Assembly (NCBI GenBank): GCA_002482535.1
Contig: DLGE01000001.1
Span: forward strand, 717,513 to 781,512
Length of the DNA stretch: 64,000 nucleotides
Direction of reading: 5' to 3'
Origin: Peptococcaceae bacterium UBA7702
Lineage (GTDB): Bacteria > Bacillota > Dehalobacteriia > UBA7702
Positions 7,463 through 15,442 of this stretch are shown here, one piece after another. Under the pieces are notes generated by a model. It ran no database searches, was not told where the DNA came from, and worked only from the letters and a program-made list of their open reading frames with translations. The first letter of the stretch is position 1, and each line of letters starts with the position of its first letter. The position numbers and the translations under genes are program-made.

Positions 7463-9160
7463 ATGAATAGGAGTGGAAAAAAATGTGTGCTTTATCCTCG
7501 CGTTAGTACCGAAATGCAGGTTGATGGGTTCAGCTTGGACGGGCAAAAAAACAGCTTAAAGCGTTTTGCAGACAGAGAAGAAATGGAGATCGTAGACATT
7601 TACGAAGATGCTGGTAAATCCGGCAAATCCATAGAGGGCAGACCCGCTTTTAAGCAAATGCTCTGTGATATTGAAAATGGCTTGGATATTGACTATATTT
7701 TAGTCTATAAGCTCTCCCGCTTTGGCAGAAACGCAGCCGATATTTTAAATTCCTTGGAACACGTTCAATCCTTTGGTGTAAACTTAATTTGCATTGAGGA
7801 AGGAATTGATTCCTCACAAACAAGCGGAAAACTCTTAATCTCCGTGTTATCTGCCGTTGCTGAAATAGAGCGTGAAAATATCATTGAGCAGACGATGAAC
7901 GGACGAAAAGAAAAAGCCCGTCAAGGTGGTTGGAACGGCGGGTTTGCTCCCTATGGTTACTACCTCAAAGACAAGCAGCTCTATATCCAAGAAGATGAAG
8001 CCGAAGCGATACGCATCATCTTTGACAAATATGTGAATGGTAATATGGGGTTTTATAAAATTGCCAATTACCTTAATTTGCAGGGTATCCCAAAATTAAA
8101 ACGTGCCAATGGTACTCTTGCCCAATGGAGTACGCATTTTGTCAGAATGATAATCGACAATCCTGTGTACTCTGGAAAGATCGCCTTTGGCAGACGAACG
8201 AGAGAAAAGGTCAAAGGCACGAAAAATGAATACCGCCAAGTACATCAAGATGAATACATTATCGCAGATGGCCAGCACGATGCCATTATAAGCGAGGAAA
8301 TATGGAACCAGGCACATGAAAAGCGAGAAATAACAGGCATAAAATCCCCATCTAAAATTGGCCGGGACAGGGCGCACTTATTAAGCGGCATTTTAAAATG
8401 CCCGAAATGCGGTGGCCCGATGTACACCAACAAACACGCTTGGACAAACAATGACGGTACATATAAAGAAATTTACTATTATGTGTGCAGTAAAGCTCGG
8501 ACAGCGCGGGGAAAAAGCTGTAACTATAAGGCTATGCTCAAAAAAACCGATATTGAACCGCTTGTCATTGAGGCAATCAGAGAACTGATTAAAAATCAGG
8601 ATTTTGCAACCGAAATCAAATCAAGAATAGGTAAGGAAATTGACACTTCGACCTTAAACAGAGAACTGAGCAATTATGAATCCAAGCTACGTGAGGTCGA
8701 ACTTAATAAAACCCGTCTTGAAAATGAAATTGACAGCCTGCCGGAAGATACTCGTTTTAGGGAACGTAAGCTCCATGATATGACCCTCCGGCTTGATGGA
8801 TTATATGACATCATCGTAGAACTGGAAGAAAAAATTGAGGACGTTAAGCTGCGCCGCAAAGCCGTGGAGCAAGATGCCATCACACTGGAAAACATCTACA
8901 CCCTGCTGGCAAACTTCGATAAAGTGTATGATAAAATCAGCGATGAAGAGAAAAAATCCCTAATTTCTTCGCTAATCAAAGAAATAGAGATTTTCCCATG
9001 TGATGAATCAGAGCTGCCTCTGAAGTCCATTTTATTCAATTTTCCGGTGTATAAGGACGGTGGAGATGTTTACGAATTTTTGTGGGACAAAAGTACGCAC
9101 GTCTCAACGTGGGCGGTGCGGGGAAAGAGGTCGAAGGGTTTTGCGGAAACGACTTTATAA
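7463..9160 (+). CDS. Large serine recombinase (site-specific integrase)
   Basis: About 565 residues. The ATG at 7463 is preferred to 7457 because GGAGGT (7451-7456) leaves it a normal spacing. The N-terminal resolvase domain (about 1-150) has YPRVSTEMQ, whose Ser is the expected nucleophile, and YKLSRFGRN. The recombinase domain (about 160-290) follows, then a zinc ribbon (CPKC near 315 and a later Cys pair) and a coiled coil (about 390-480). It catalyses integration and excision of the element. Its last about 30 codons overlap, in antisense, the 3' end of rlmD (9070-9160), so this part of the frame was probably supplied by the target gene on integration. Confidence 0.92.
   Translation: MNRSGKKCVLYPRVSTEMQVDGFSLDGQKNSLKRFADREEMEIVDIYEDAGKSGKSIEGRPAFKQMLCDIENGLDIDYILVYKLSRFGRNAADILNSLEHVQSFGVNLICIEEGIDSSQTSGKLLISVLSAVAEIERENIIEQTMNGRKEKARQGGWNGGFAPYGYYLKDKQLYIQEDEAEAIRIIFDKYVNGNMGFYKIANYLNLQGIPKLKRANGTLAQWSTHFVRMIIDNPVYSGKIAFGRRTREKVKGTKNEYRQVHQDEYIIADGQHDAIISEEIWNQAHEKREITGIKSPSKIGRDRAHLLSGILKCPKCGGPMYTNKHAWTNNDGTYKEIYYYVCSKARTARGKSCNYKAMLKKTDIEPLVIEAIRELIKNQDFATEIKSRIGKEIDTSTLNRELSNYESKLREVELNKTRLENEIDSLPEDTRFRERKLHDMTLRLDGLYDIIVELEEKIEDVKLRRKAVEQDAITLENIYTLLANFDKVYDKISDEEKKSLISSLIKEIEIFPCDESELPLKSILFNFPVYKDGGDVYEFLWDKSTHVSTWAVRGKRSKGFAETTL
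9070..9160. other. Probable right attachment junction of the mobile element in rlmD
   Basis: The recombinase frame and the oppositely oriented rlmD frame overlap by 91 bases. Within this stretch the DNA encoding the conserved rlmD end (PRTAHVET, read on the minus strand) contains CACGT-CTCA-ACGTG (about 9097-9113), a small dyad of the kind serine integrases use. Insertion in the 3' end of rlmD with restoration of its last codons explains the arrangement. The exact crossover bases cannot be told without the empty site or the left end. Confidence 0.6.
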
Positions 9161-10314
9161 GATTTCGTTAATTCTTGGAGATCGCGGCTTAGGGAAGCCG
9201 GGTCGCATGAGATATAGAGGATATTCTGCGCGCCGTAGGCGGCGACGGTCTTGGCGACGTCCTTCTGTAACCCCTGACGCGGCGGATCAAGGAGCACCAC
9301 GTCTGCCCGGGGTACTTTTTTCAATAAATCTTTCAGGCGGTTTTCCGTTTTGCCGCTGATATATTCTGCTTCGATCCCGTTGGCGGCAGCATTTTCCCCG
9401 GCAAGGACGGCGGCGTCTTTTACAATTTCAATGCCGTAGACCTTTTGAAAACAATCGGCAAGGTAAAGGCCGATGCTCCCGACGCCGCAGTAAAGATCCA
9501 GGAGCACACCCTTTTTATCTCCCTTGAACAGGTCTTTACCATAGCGGAGCATGGTTTTTGCCATTTCAGTATTGACTTGAAAGAAACTTTTGTAGGAGGT
9601 TTTCAGTTTGATTCCGTCGAGATCAAAAAAGAGTGTGCCGTCGCCGTAGACCGCCGTACCTTTTTCACTGACCGCGGCAACACCGGTGATCACCCGGGAA
9701 AAAGAGAGCAATTCTTTGGCCTTTGCCGCCGAACCACCGTTGACCACGGCGAACACGTGTCCCGTGTTATCCCGGCGCAGGGAAACGGAGGTCGCCTCCA
9801 TAAGCCCCGCTGCATTAATCTCAGCCACAGCCTTGTTCAAATCGTCTTCCAGCAATTCGCAGCGGTTCACCGTCACATAATCATGGGTCGCTTGCCGGTA
9901 AAAACAGGTTTGCCCCCCTTGCATATGGAACGTCACCTGGTTGCGGTAAGCAAAAACGCGCTGCGCCGGAACGAAGGGCAGCAGTTCCAAATCGGCGCAG
10001 CCGCCGATTTTCGCCAGCACCCTGGCAACGTGTTGCTCTTTGGCCGCTACCTCTCCCCGATAATCGATGTGCTGAAAATGACAACCGCCGCAATCCCCAT
10101 AATAGGGACAGGGCGGCTTTACGCGCTGCAAAGAGGGAGAAAGTATTTCTACCGTCTCCCCTCGCGCGTAACTTTTTTTATCTTCCGTAAGTGTATACAT
10201 GATCTCTTCAAAGGGCAGGGCATTCTTGATGAAGCAGCATTTGCCATCTTTGTGCAAAATACCGTTGCCGAAGAAATCGAGACTTTCTATTTTTCCGCAA
10301 TAAGTCATGACCAT
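9070..10314 (-). CDS. rlmD: 23S rRNA (uracil-5-)-methyltransferase, RlmD/RumA family
   Basis: A 414-residue protein of the TrmA/RlmD family, which methylates C5 of a uridine in 23S rRNA with S-adenosylmethionine. An N-terminal TRAM-like beta domain (1-60) is followed by an iron-sulfur cysteine set (CPYYGDCGGC, with a fourth Cys later). The SAM motif LLDLYCGVGSIG, the LLDPPRQG motif and the catalytic-Cys motif YISCDPASLSRD follow in the usual order. The extreme C-terminus lies in the mobile-element junction and may be partly element-encoded. The real start may be the ATG two codons in. Confidence 0.92.
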   Translation of the reverse strand: MVMTYCGKIESLDFFGNGILHKDGKCCFIKNALPFEEIMYTLTEDKKSYARGETVEILSPSLQRVKPPCPYYGDCGGCHFQHIDYRGEVAAKEQHVARVLAKIGGCADLELLPFVPAQRVFAYRNQVTFHMQGGQTCFYRQATHDYVTVNRCELLEDDLNKAVAEINAAGLMEATSVSLRRDNTGHVFAVVNGGSAAKAKELLSFSRVITGVAAVSEKGTAVYGDGTLFFDLDGIKLKTSYKSFFQVNTEMAKTMLRYGKDLFKGDKKGVLLDLYCGVGSIGLYLADCFQKVYGIEIVKDAAVLAGENAAANGIEAEYISGKTENRLKDLLKKVPRADVVLLDPPRQGLQKDVAKTVAAYGAQNILYISCDPASLSRDLQELTKSYKVVSAKPFDLFPRTAHVETCVLLSHKNS

Positions 10315-10347
10315 AACCCCATCAAAGGAAGCTTTATCACTCTATCA

Positions 10348-11535
10348 TTAGAACTTTGCGATTTCCCTGCCGAAAGCAGTAGCCCCAGCCTGAGCGTCGT
10401 CATCGGGATTCCACTGGTTGCGGAAACCCTCCGATACGACTTCAAATCCGGCGCCGGCCAGCATTTCGTTGATTCTCTTTACCGCCTCGCCACTCCAGCC
10501 GTAACAACCAAAGGCCGTTGCCTTTTTATTTTTAAACTTTAACCCTTTCATCAGATGGATAAAGCCGGCCACCGAATGAAGCATATTATTGGATAGCGTG
10601 GGCGAGCCGATCACCACGGTTTTCGATTTAAAAACTTCAGTAATCACATCGTCCGCTTCTCTTTTGGCCAGGTTATGCAGCTTGATCTCCACTTTGGGAT
10701 CAGCCTCATGGATCCCCTCGGCGATTTTTTCCGCCAGCATTCGCGTGCCGCCCCACATGGTATCGTAAATGACCGTAATCTGGTTTTCCTGATAGTCATT
10801 GGCCCAGCGAGCGTATTTCTCCATGATCTGATAAGGGTTATCTCGCCAAATCACACCGTGACTGGTGGCGATCATATCAATGGACAGATGGAAGGAAAGC
10901 ACCTCATCCAGCTTCTTGATGAGAATCGCGCTAAAGGGCGTTAAGATGTTGGCATAATACTTGATGGCCTCACGGAAAAGTTCATCCTGATCCACCGCGT
11001 CGTTGAACAGCTTTTCCGTGGCATAATGCTGACCGAAAGCGTCGTTGCTGAAAAGAATATTATCTTCCGTCAGGTACGTCGCCATGCTGTCGGGCCAATG
11101 GAGCATCGCCATTTCCACAAAGATCAGTTCCTTGCCGTTACCAATCGGCAAACGGTCCCCGGTTTTTACAACGTGGAAATTCCAATCCTGATGATACTGT
11201 CCCTTCAAAGATTTCACGGCGTTTGCCGTACAGTAAATCGGCTTGTCGGGAATGCGCCGCATCAGGAAGGGGAGCGCGCCGCTGTGATCGACTTCGCCGT
11301 GATTCGCAACAATGTAATCAATGCGGTTCAGGTCAATTTCAGAGGCCAGATTATCAACAAACTCCTCATCAAAGGGGGCCCACACCGTATCGATCAGCAC
11401 GATTTTTTCTTCCTCGATCAAATAAGAGTTGTAAGTGGAACCCTTGTGAGTCGAGTATTCATCGCCGTGGAATTTTTGCAATTCCCAATCGACTTTGCCT
11501 ACCCAGGAAACATTGTTTTTTAACGTTTTCTTCAT
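10348..11535 (-). CDS. fprA: A-type flavodiiron protein (nitric oxide/oxygen reductase)
   Basis: A 395-residue protein with the two domains of flavodiiron proteins: an N-terminal metallo-beta-lactamase-like diiron domain (1-250) with the ligand motif NHGEVDHSG near residue 80, and a C-terminal flavodoxin domain (255-395) starting at VIYDTMWGGTRMLAE. These soluble enzymes reduce oxygen or nitric oxide and protect anaerobes. AAGGAG precedes the ATG. A perfect hairpin lies between it and the upstream transketolase genes, so it may be transcribed on its own. Confidence 0.93.
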   Translation of the reverse strand: MKKTLKNNVSWVGKVDWELQKFHGDEYSTHKGSTYNSYLIEEEKIVLIDTVWAPFDEEFVDNLASEIDLNRIDYIVANHGEVDHSGALPFLMRRIPDKPIYCTANAVKSLKGQYHQDWNFHVVKTGDRLPIGNGKELIFVEMAMLHWPDSMATYLTEDNILFSNDAFGQHYATEKLFNDAVDQDELFREAIKYYANILTPFSAILIKKLDEVLSFHLSIDMIATSHGVIWRDNPYQIMEKYARWANDYQENQITVIYDTMWGGTRMLAEKIAEGIHEADPKVEIKLHNLAKREADDVITEVFKSKTVVIGSPTLSNNMLHSVAGFIHLMKGLKFKNKKATAFGCYGWSGEAVKRINEMLAGAGFEVVSEGFRNQWNPDDDAQAGATAFGREIAKF

Positions 11536-11583
11536 ATGACGTCACGCTCCTTTTTAAATTTTACATAGGAAGATATACCAACA

Positions 11584-11602
11584 GGGCCCCCAAAGGGGGC
11601 CC
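11584..11602 (-). terminator. GC-rich hairpin between transketolase and flavodiiron genes
   Basis: A perfect 8-bp stem (GGGCCCCC with GGGGGCCC) with an AAA loop. It lacks a strong T run, so it may terminate only partly. Confidence 0.55.
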
Positions 11603-11614
11603 GATTCATTAATA

Positions 11615-12550
11615 CTATTTTCTGGCCATGGCAGCTTTGGCTTTTTCGACAATATGCGCCGCTGTAAGGCCGTAAGCCGCAAGCAGTTCGTCGGGTCTGC
11701 CGCTTTGACCGAAACGGTCTTCCACACCGACAAATTCCACAGGACACGGCCGTTGCCGGACAAGGCATTGGGCAATGGCCGCCCCGAGTCCGCCGATGAC
11801 GCTGTGTTCTTCCGCCGTGACGATGGCGCCGCACTTTTGCGCGTAAGCAACGGTGGTTGCCTCATCCAAGGGTTTCAAAGAAGAGGCGTTGACGACCGCC
11901 GCGGAGATCCCCTCTTCATGCAGGGTTTCCGCTGCTTTCAGCGCTTCACCTACCATCAAGCCGCAGGCGAAAAGCGCCACATCGCCACCGTCCCTCATAA
12001 CGGTAAATTTGCCGGGGATGAATTCATAGCTTTCGTCGAACAGCACCGGTTGGCCGCTCCTGCCCAATCTGAGGTACATCGGCCCCTCATTGGCCGCCAT
12101 ATATTGAACCATCTTCGCCGTTTCCACGCCGTCGGCAGGTACAAAAACCTCCATATTGGGGAGCACCCGGGTCAAGGCAATATCCTCGATGCTCTGATGA
12201 GAACCGCCGTCTTCTCCCACGGTGATCCCGGCGTGGGTCGCCGCGATCTTGACGTTGAGTTTCGGATAGCAGATGCTGTTTCTGATGATTTCATAACACC
12301 TGCCCACGGCGAACATGGCAAAGCTGCTCATGAATACGGTGTTGCCGCCGATGGCCAAACCCGCGGCGGTACCGGCCATATTGCTTTCCGCAATCCCCAT
12401 ATCGAAAAACCGTTCAGGACAGGCTTTCGCAAAAACGCTGGTTTTGGTGGATTTTGATAAATCGGCGTCAAGGACGACGATCTTTTCGTTTTCTTTGCCG
12501 ATGGCCGCCAAGGCGTTACCGTAGGCTTCTCTTGTCGCGATCTTTTCCAT
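11615..12550 (-). CDS. Transketolase, C-terminal subunit
   Basis: A 311-residue protein that covers the pyrimidine-binding and C-terminal domains of transketolase, as in the two-gene form found in many Bacillota and archaea. It contains the expected G-ESNMAGTAAGLA region near residue 50 and a transketolase C-domain from about 190. With the N-terminal subunit (12554-13369) it would form the thiamine-diphosphate enzyme that moves two-carbon units between sugar phosphates. The two genes are 3 bases apart. A standard GG-type ribosome site lies inside the end of the upstream subunit gene. Confidence 0.92.
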   Translation of the reverse strand: MEKIATREAYGNALAAIGKENEKIVVLDADLSKSTKTSVFAKACPERFFDMGIAESNMAGTAAGLAIGGNTVFMSSFAMFAVGRCYEIIRNSICYPKLNVKIAATHAGITVGEDGGSHQSIEDIALTRVLPNMEVFVPADGVETAKMVQYMAANEGPMYLRLGRSGQPVLFDESYEFIPGKFTVMRDGGDVALFACGLMVGEALKAAETLHEEGISAAVVNASSLKPLDEATTVAYAQKCGAIVTAEEHSVIGGLGAAIAQCLVRQRPCPVEFVGVEDRFGQSGRPDELLAAYGLTAAHIVEKAKAAMARK

Positions 12551-12553
12551 GGC

Positions 12554-13369
12554 TCAGCCCTCCAGTTCCGCTTTGGCTTTCAGATAGTCTTCTTCTTTCA
12601 TCGGCGTACCGTGCCATCCCACCTGGTTTTCCATAAAGGAAATACCCTTGCCCTTCACGGTTTTGGCAATCACTGCCGTGGGTCTTCCCGTCACGGCTTT
12701 TGCTTTGGCAAAGACTTCGATCAGGGCGTCGATATCGTGACCGTCCACGTGAAATACTTCGAAACCGAAGGCCTCAAATTTTGCACCGATATCCCCCAAG
12801 CACATCACATCATCATTGGCGCCATCGATTTGCAGGCCGTTGTGATCCACAATGGCGCAAAGGTTGTCGAGTTTATAGTTGGCCGCCGCCATGGCGGCTT
12901 CCCAGATGATCCCCTCGTCCAGTTCTCCGTCGCCAACCACGGCGTAAACACGGTTTTCCTTTTGCCGCAGTTTCAGCGATAGAGCAATGCCGCCGGCAAT
13001 GGAAAAACCCTGGCCCAAAGAGCCGGTGGAAGCTTCCACACCGGGGAGTTTCTTGCGGTCGGGGTGGCCCTGCAAGCGAGAACCGAGGCGGCGCAAGGTG
13101 AAAAGTTCTTCCTCGTCGATGAGGCCTCCCTCACAGAAGGTGGCGTAAAGCGCCGGGGCCGCGTGACCTTTGGACAACACAAAATAGTCCCGTTCCGGCC
13201 AGGCGGGATCATTAAAATCATATTTCATTTCATGAAAATAAAGCACCGACATGATCTCCGCCAAATCCAAGGAGCCGCCGGGATGGCCACTTTTCGCGTG
13301 TCCCAGCATTTCAATGATATGGTGGCGAATCCGTTTCGCTCTTTTGGACAATGTCTCTCTTGTCTCCAT
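12554..13369 (-). CDS. Transketolase, N-terminal subunit
   Basis: A 271-residue protein equal to the thiamine-diphosphate pyrophosphate-binding half of transketolase. GHAAPALYA and the binding motif GDGELDEG (about residues 145-152), followed by the conserved Asn region, are present. It acts with the C-terminal subunit just downstream. AGGAG precedes the ATG. The gene 10 bases upstream encodes a small ThiS-like protein, and all three probably share one transcript. Confidence 0.93.
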   Translation of the reverse strand: METRETLSKRAKRIRHHIIEMLGHAKSGHPGGSLDLAEIMSVLYFHEMKYDFNDPAWPERDYFVLSKGHAAPALYATFCEGGLIDEEELFTLRRLGSRLQGHPDRKKLPGVEASTGSLGQGFSIAGGIALSLKLRQKENRVYAVVGDGELDEGIIWEAAMAAANYKLDNLCAIVDHNGLQIDGANDDVMCLGDIGAKFEAFGFEVFHVDGHDIDALIEVFAKAKAVTGRPTAVIAKTVKGKGISFMENQVGWHGTPMKEEDYLKAKAELEG

Positions 13370-13379
13370 AGATACTCTC

Positions 13380-13631
13380 CTAATTGACTTTTAGGGGAAA
13401 GATGACAATATAGTCACCGGGAGAAATTTTATGCCGCATGGTCACCAAACTTTGGTTGACAACGGCTTTTTCCACCGCGGCAGTATGGATCCCGGCTTCA
13501 AAAAGTGTCTTGCCAAGATCGTATTCCCCGGCGATGATATCTTCTTTTTCCGGTAAATTTACTTTCAAAGAAGCCAGATAACCGTGGAGTTCCAAAGTAA
13601 CGGCACCCTCGACAATTCTTACTTCGTCCAT
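13380..13631 (-). CDS. Small ubiquitin-fold protein, ThiS/MoaD-like
   Basis: An 83-residue protein. The stretch AVVNQSLVTMRHKISPGDYIVIFP (described here by its start AVVNQ and end IVIFP, about residues 54-77) follows the ThiS/MoaD pattern of a Val-Asn-x turn and GD-x-(I/V)-x-(I/V)-P. It ends in KVN and lacks the C-terminal Gly-Gly used for sulfur transfer, so it is not an ordinary sulfur carrier. It is first gene of the transketolase operon. Its role there is unknown. Confidence 0.55.
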   Translation of the reverse strand: MDEVRIVEGAVTLELHGYLASLKVNLPEKEDIIAGEYDLGKTLFEAGIHTAAVEKAVVNQSLVTMRHKISPGDYIVIFPLKVN

Positions 13632-13660
13632 TGCTTACGCCCCCTTTTCTTAATACGAAT

Positions 13661-13689
13661 AGTATAACAGATCTTATTTGTCGAAACAA
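13661..13689 (-). promoter_or_regulatory. Candidate promoter of the ThiS-like/transketolase operon
   Basis: On the minus strand TTGTTT and TATACT are separated by 17 bases, about 30 bases upstream of the first gene of the operon. The -35 box is only a partial match. Confidence 0.45.
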
Positions 13690-13774
13690 GAATGATACTA
13701 TCAAAATTTCAAATTCTGTGTTAGAATATTTTATGATCTAATATCATTGTTCAAATTCTGGGCTACAGGATGAT

Positions 13775-13898
13775 AGGCTGCCGAGAAAGGCTTAGACGCA
13801 GTGAACGCTTTGGCCTGCGGCCGCGCCGTGTACATAGAGGTACATAAGCTGTCGTAGGCCAAAGGGTTCGCTGCGTATCAGACTTTGTCGACGGCCTA
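13775..13898 (+). repeat. Dispersed palindromic repeat, copy 1
   Basis: A 124-bp imperfect palindrome. The left arm (AGGCTGCCGAGAAAGGCTTA, then ACGCAGTGAACGCTTTGGCCT) pairs with the right arm (AGGCCAAAGGGTTCGCTGCGT, then the ATCAGACTTTGTCG region). A smaller TGTAC/GTACA stem sits at the tip. Related copies are at 42434-42647 and 55214-55342, with degenerate ones at 23825 and 53321. It stands between two genes transcribed away from each other. Confidence 0.8.
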
Positions 13899-13934
13899 GC
13901 GCGGATACGCGTCTGCCATAGGAGGAACGTTCTC

Positions 13935-15068
13935 ATGGAAAAACGAAAGGTTTTTGATCAGGAAATATCTCTCCTCGGTCTCGGCACCATGCGGCTGCCG
14001 GTGAAAAACAACGAAAAGGGCGAGATCGACAAAGAAGCGGCATCCGCCATCTTCGATTATGCCCTGAACCACGGGGTCAACTATATCGATACCGCTTATA
14101 TGTATCATAACGGTAACGCCGAAGCGTTTACCGGTGAGGTTTTGGCGCAATACGACCGTAAAAGCTATGTTCTTGCCACCAAAATGCCGGCCTGGCTGGC
14201 TCATTCCGAAGCGGGCGTCGAAAGGATTTTCGAAGGACAGCTGAAAAAACTGAAAACCGATTACTTCGATTTTTATCTTTGCCATAATCTCAATATCCCA
14301 TACTACCCGTATTTTAAAAAATACAAAGTCATGGAGTATCTGGCCCGGAAAAAAGAAGAGGGTCTCATCAAGCATTTGGGTTTTTCCTTCCACGATACAC
14401 CGGAAGTGATGAAACAGTACTTAGCTGATTTTGACTGGGAATTCGGCCAAATTCAGCTGAATTACCTCGACTGGGAAATGCAAAAGGCCAAAGAACAGTA
14501 TCAGCTGCTGACCGATAAAAAACTGCCGGTCATCGTCATGGAACCCCTGCGCGGCGGCGCCCTGGCAACGCTTTCCCCCGACGCTCTAAACCACCTGCAA
14601 AAGACGCATCCCACAAAAACCCCGGCTGACCTCGGCCTGCGCTTTGCCGCTCAGCTGCCCAATGTGATGACAGTTTTAAGCGGCATGTCCTCCCTTAAAC
14701 AATTAAAGGAGAACATTGAAACCATGGATCATTTTGCACCGTTAAGCGAAGCGGAGCAAAAGAATCTCAACATTGCCCTCACTCTTTATAAAGAAAATAA
14801 GATGATCCCCTGCACCGGTTGCCGTTACTGCGACGGTTGCCCCCAGGGCGTCGATATCGCCACCATGTTCGAAATCAACAATCACTACCGCCTCGGCGGT
14901 TCCACCTGGACCTATGTTCAGGAATATGAGAGCCTCCCCTCCTCCGCCCACGAAGACAACTGCACCGCTTGCGGCAAATGTGTGGAAAAATGTCCTCAGG
15001 GGCTGGACATTCCGGCTCTCTTAGAGAAAACCGGCGAGATGATCAAAGCAGCCTATCGAAATAGTTAA
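13935..15068 (+). CDS. Aldo/keto reductase with C-terminal 4Fe-4S domain
   Basis: A 377-residue protein. Residues 1-270 form the aldo/keto reductase barrel with GLGTMRLP, the catalytic Asp/Tyr in YIDTAYMYH, a Lys in ATKMP and a His in LCHNLN. Residues 290-370 carry two iron-sulfur cysteine sets (CTGCRYCDGCP and CTACGKCVEKCP), as in ferredoxin-linked reductases common in anaerobes. The likely reaction is NAD(P)H- or ferredoxin-linked reduction of an aldehyde or ketone; the substrate is unknown. AGGAGGAACG precedes the ATG. It stands alone between a dispersed repeat and the first T-box. Confidence 0.9.
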   Translation: MEKRKVFDQEISLLGLGTMRLPVKNNEKGEIDKEAASAIFDYALNHGVNYIDTAYMYHNGNAEAFTGEVLAQYDRKSYVLATKMPAWLAHSEAGVERIFEGQLKKLKTDYFDFYLCHNLNIPYYPYFKKYKVMEYLARKKEEGLIKHLGFSFHDTPEVMKQYLADFDWEFGQIQLNYLDWEMQKAKEQYQLLTDKKLPVIVMEPLRGGALATLSPDALNHLQKTHPTKTPADLGLRFAAQLPNVMTVLSGMSSLKQLKENIETMDHFAPLSEAEQKNLNIALTLYKENKMIPCTGCRYCDGCPQGVDIATMFEINNHYRLGGSTWTYVQEYESLPSSAHEDNCTACGKCVEKCPQGLDIPALLEKTGEMIKAAYRNS

Positions 15069-15075
15069 GCGGCTC

Positions 15076-15105
15076 TTGACAATCACTTCTTGCCAATGAT
15101 AGAAT
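15076..15105 (+). promoter_or_regulatory. Promoter of the first Tyr T-box transcript
   Basis: TTGACA and TAGAAT are 18 bases apart, just before the T-box leader. The second T-box has the same layout (TTGACA-18-TAAAAT at 17221). Confidence 0.7.
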
Positions 15106-15119
15106 AACGTATCATCAAT

Positions 15120-15383
15120 AAAAGCTGAGATAAGGAAAAAAGTAAACCCGGGGCGTTTTCAGAGAGTTGCCGGCCGCTGTGAGGCAATAGCATAACCGTC
15201 GTCGAATACAGTCCTTTAGCTGTGCACCGAAAGGAAACGAGTAGGCTGCAACGGGTTCACCCGTTATCGTGAAAGAGTATTGAGACGTACTTGAAGAGTG
15301 ATTGCCTCTGTGAGGAGGCAATAATATGAGGTGGTACCGCGGTTTATAAGCCGTCCTCTGATTTTTTAGAGGACGGCTTTTTG
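15120..15383 (+). promoter_or_regulatory. T-box leader, tyrosine-specific (specifier TAC)
   Basis: The leader has the AGAGAG motif of stem I, the GAA-TAC-A specifier loop (TAC at 15207-15209), the T-box sequence GAGGTGGTACCGCGG (15328-15342) and a terminator (15349-15382, stem AGCCGTCCTCT with AGAGGACGGCT plus T run). Placing the specifier is supported by pairing AAGGA (5') with TCCTT just after GAATACAG. TAC means tyrosine. Uncharged tRNA-Tyr would favour the antiterminator and switch on the aryl-CoA ligase/ACT operon, so these genes are made when tyrosine is scarce. Confidence 0.9.
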
Positions 15384-15395
15384 ATTGCCAATTTT

Positions 15396-15429
15396 TTGAA
15401 ACTTGAAACTTGAAACTTGAAACTTGAAA
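15396..15429 (+). repeat. Tandem 7-bp repeat
   Basis: TTGAAAC-type units repeat four to five times in the spacer between the T-box terminator and the ligase ribosome site. Slippage here could change the leader-to-gene distance; no function is evident. Confidence 0.75.
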
Positions 15430-15442
15430 AAAGAGGAGCATC

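Noticed and set aside
9445..10542. A 365-residue open frame on the plus strand
   Set aside because: It lies antisense to rlmD and the flavodiiron gene, which match known families, and it has no ribosome site or family.
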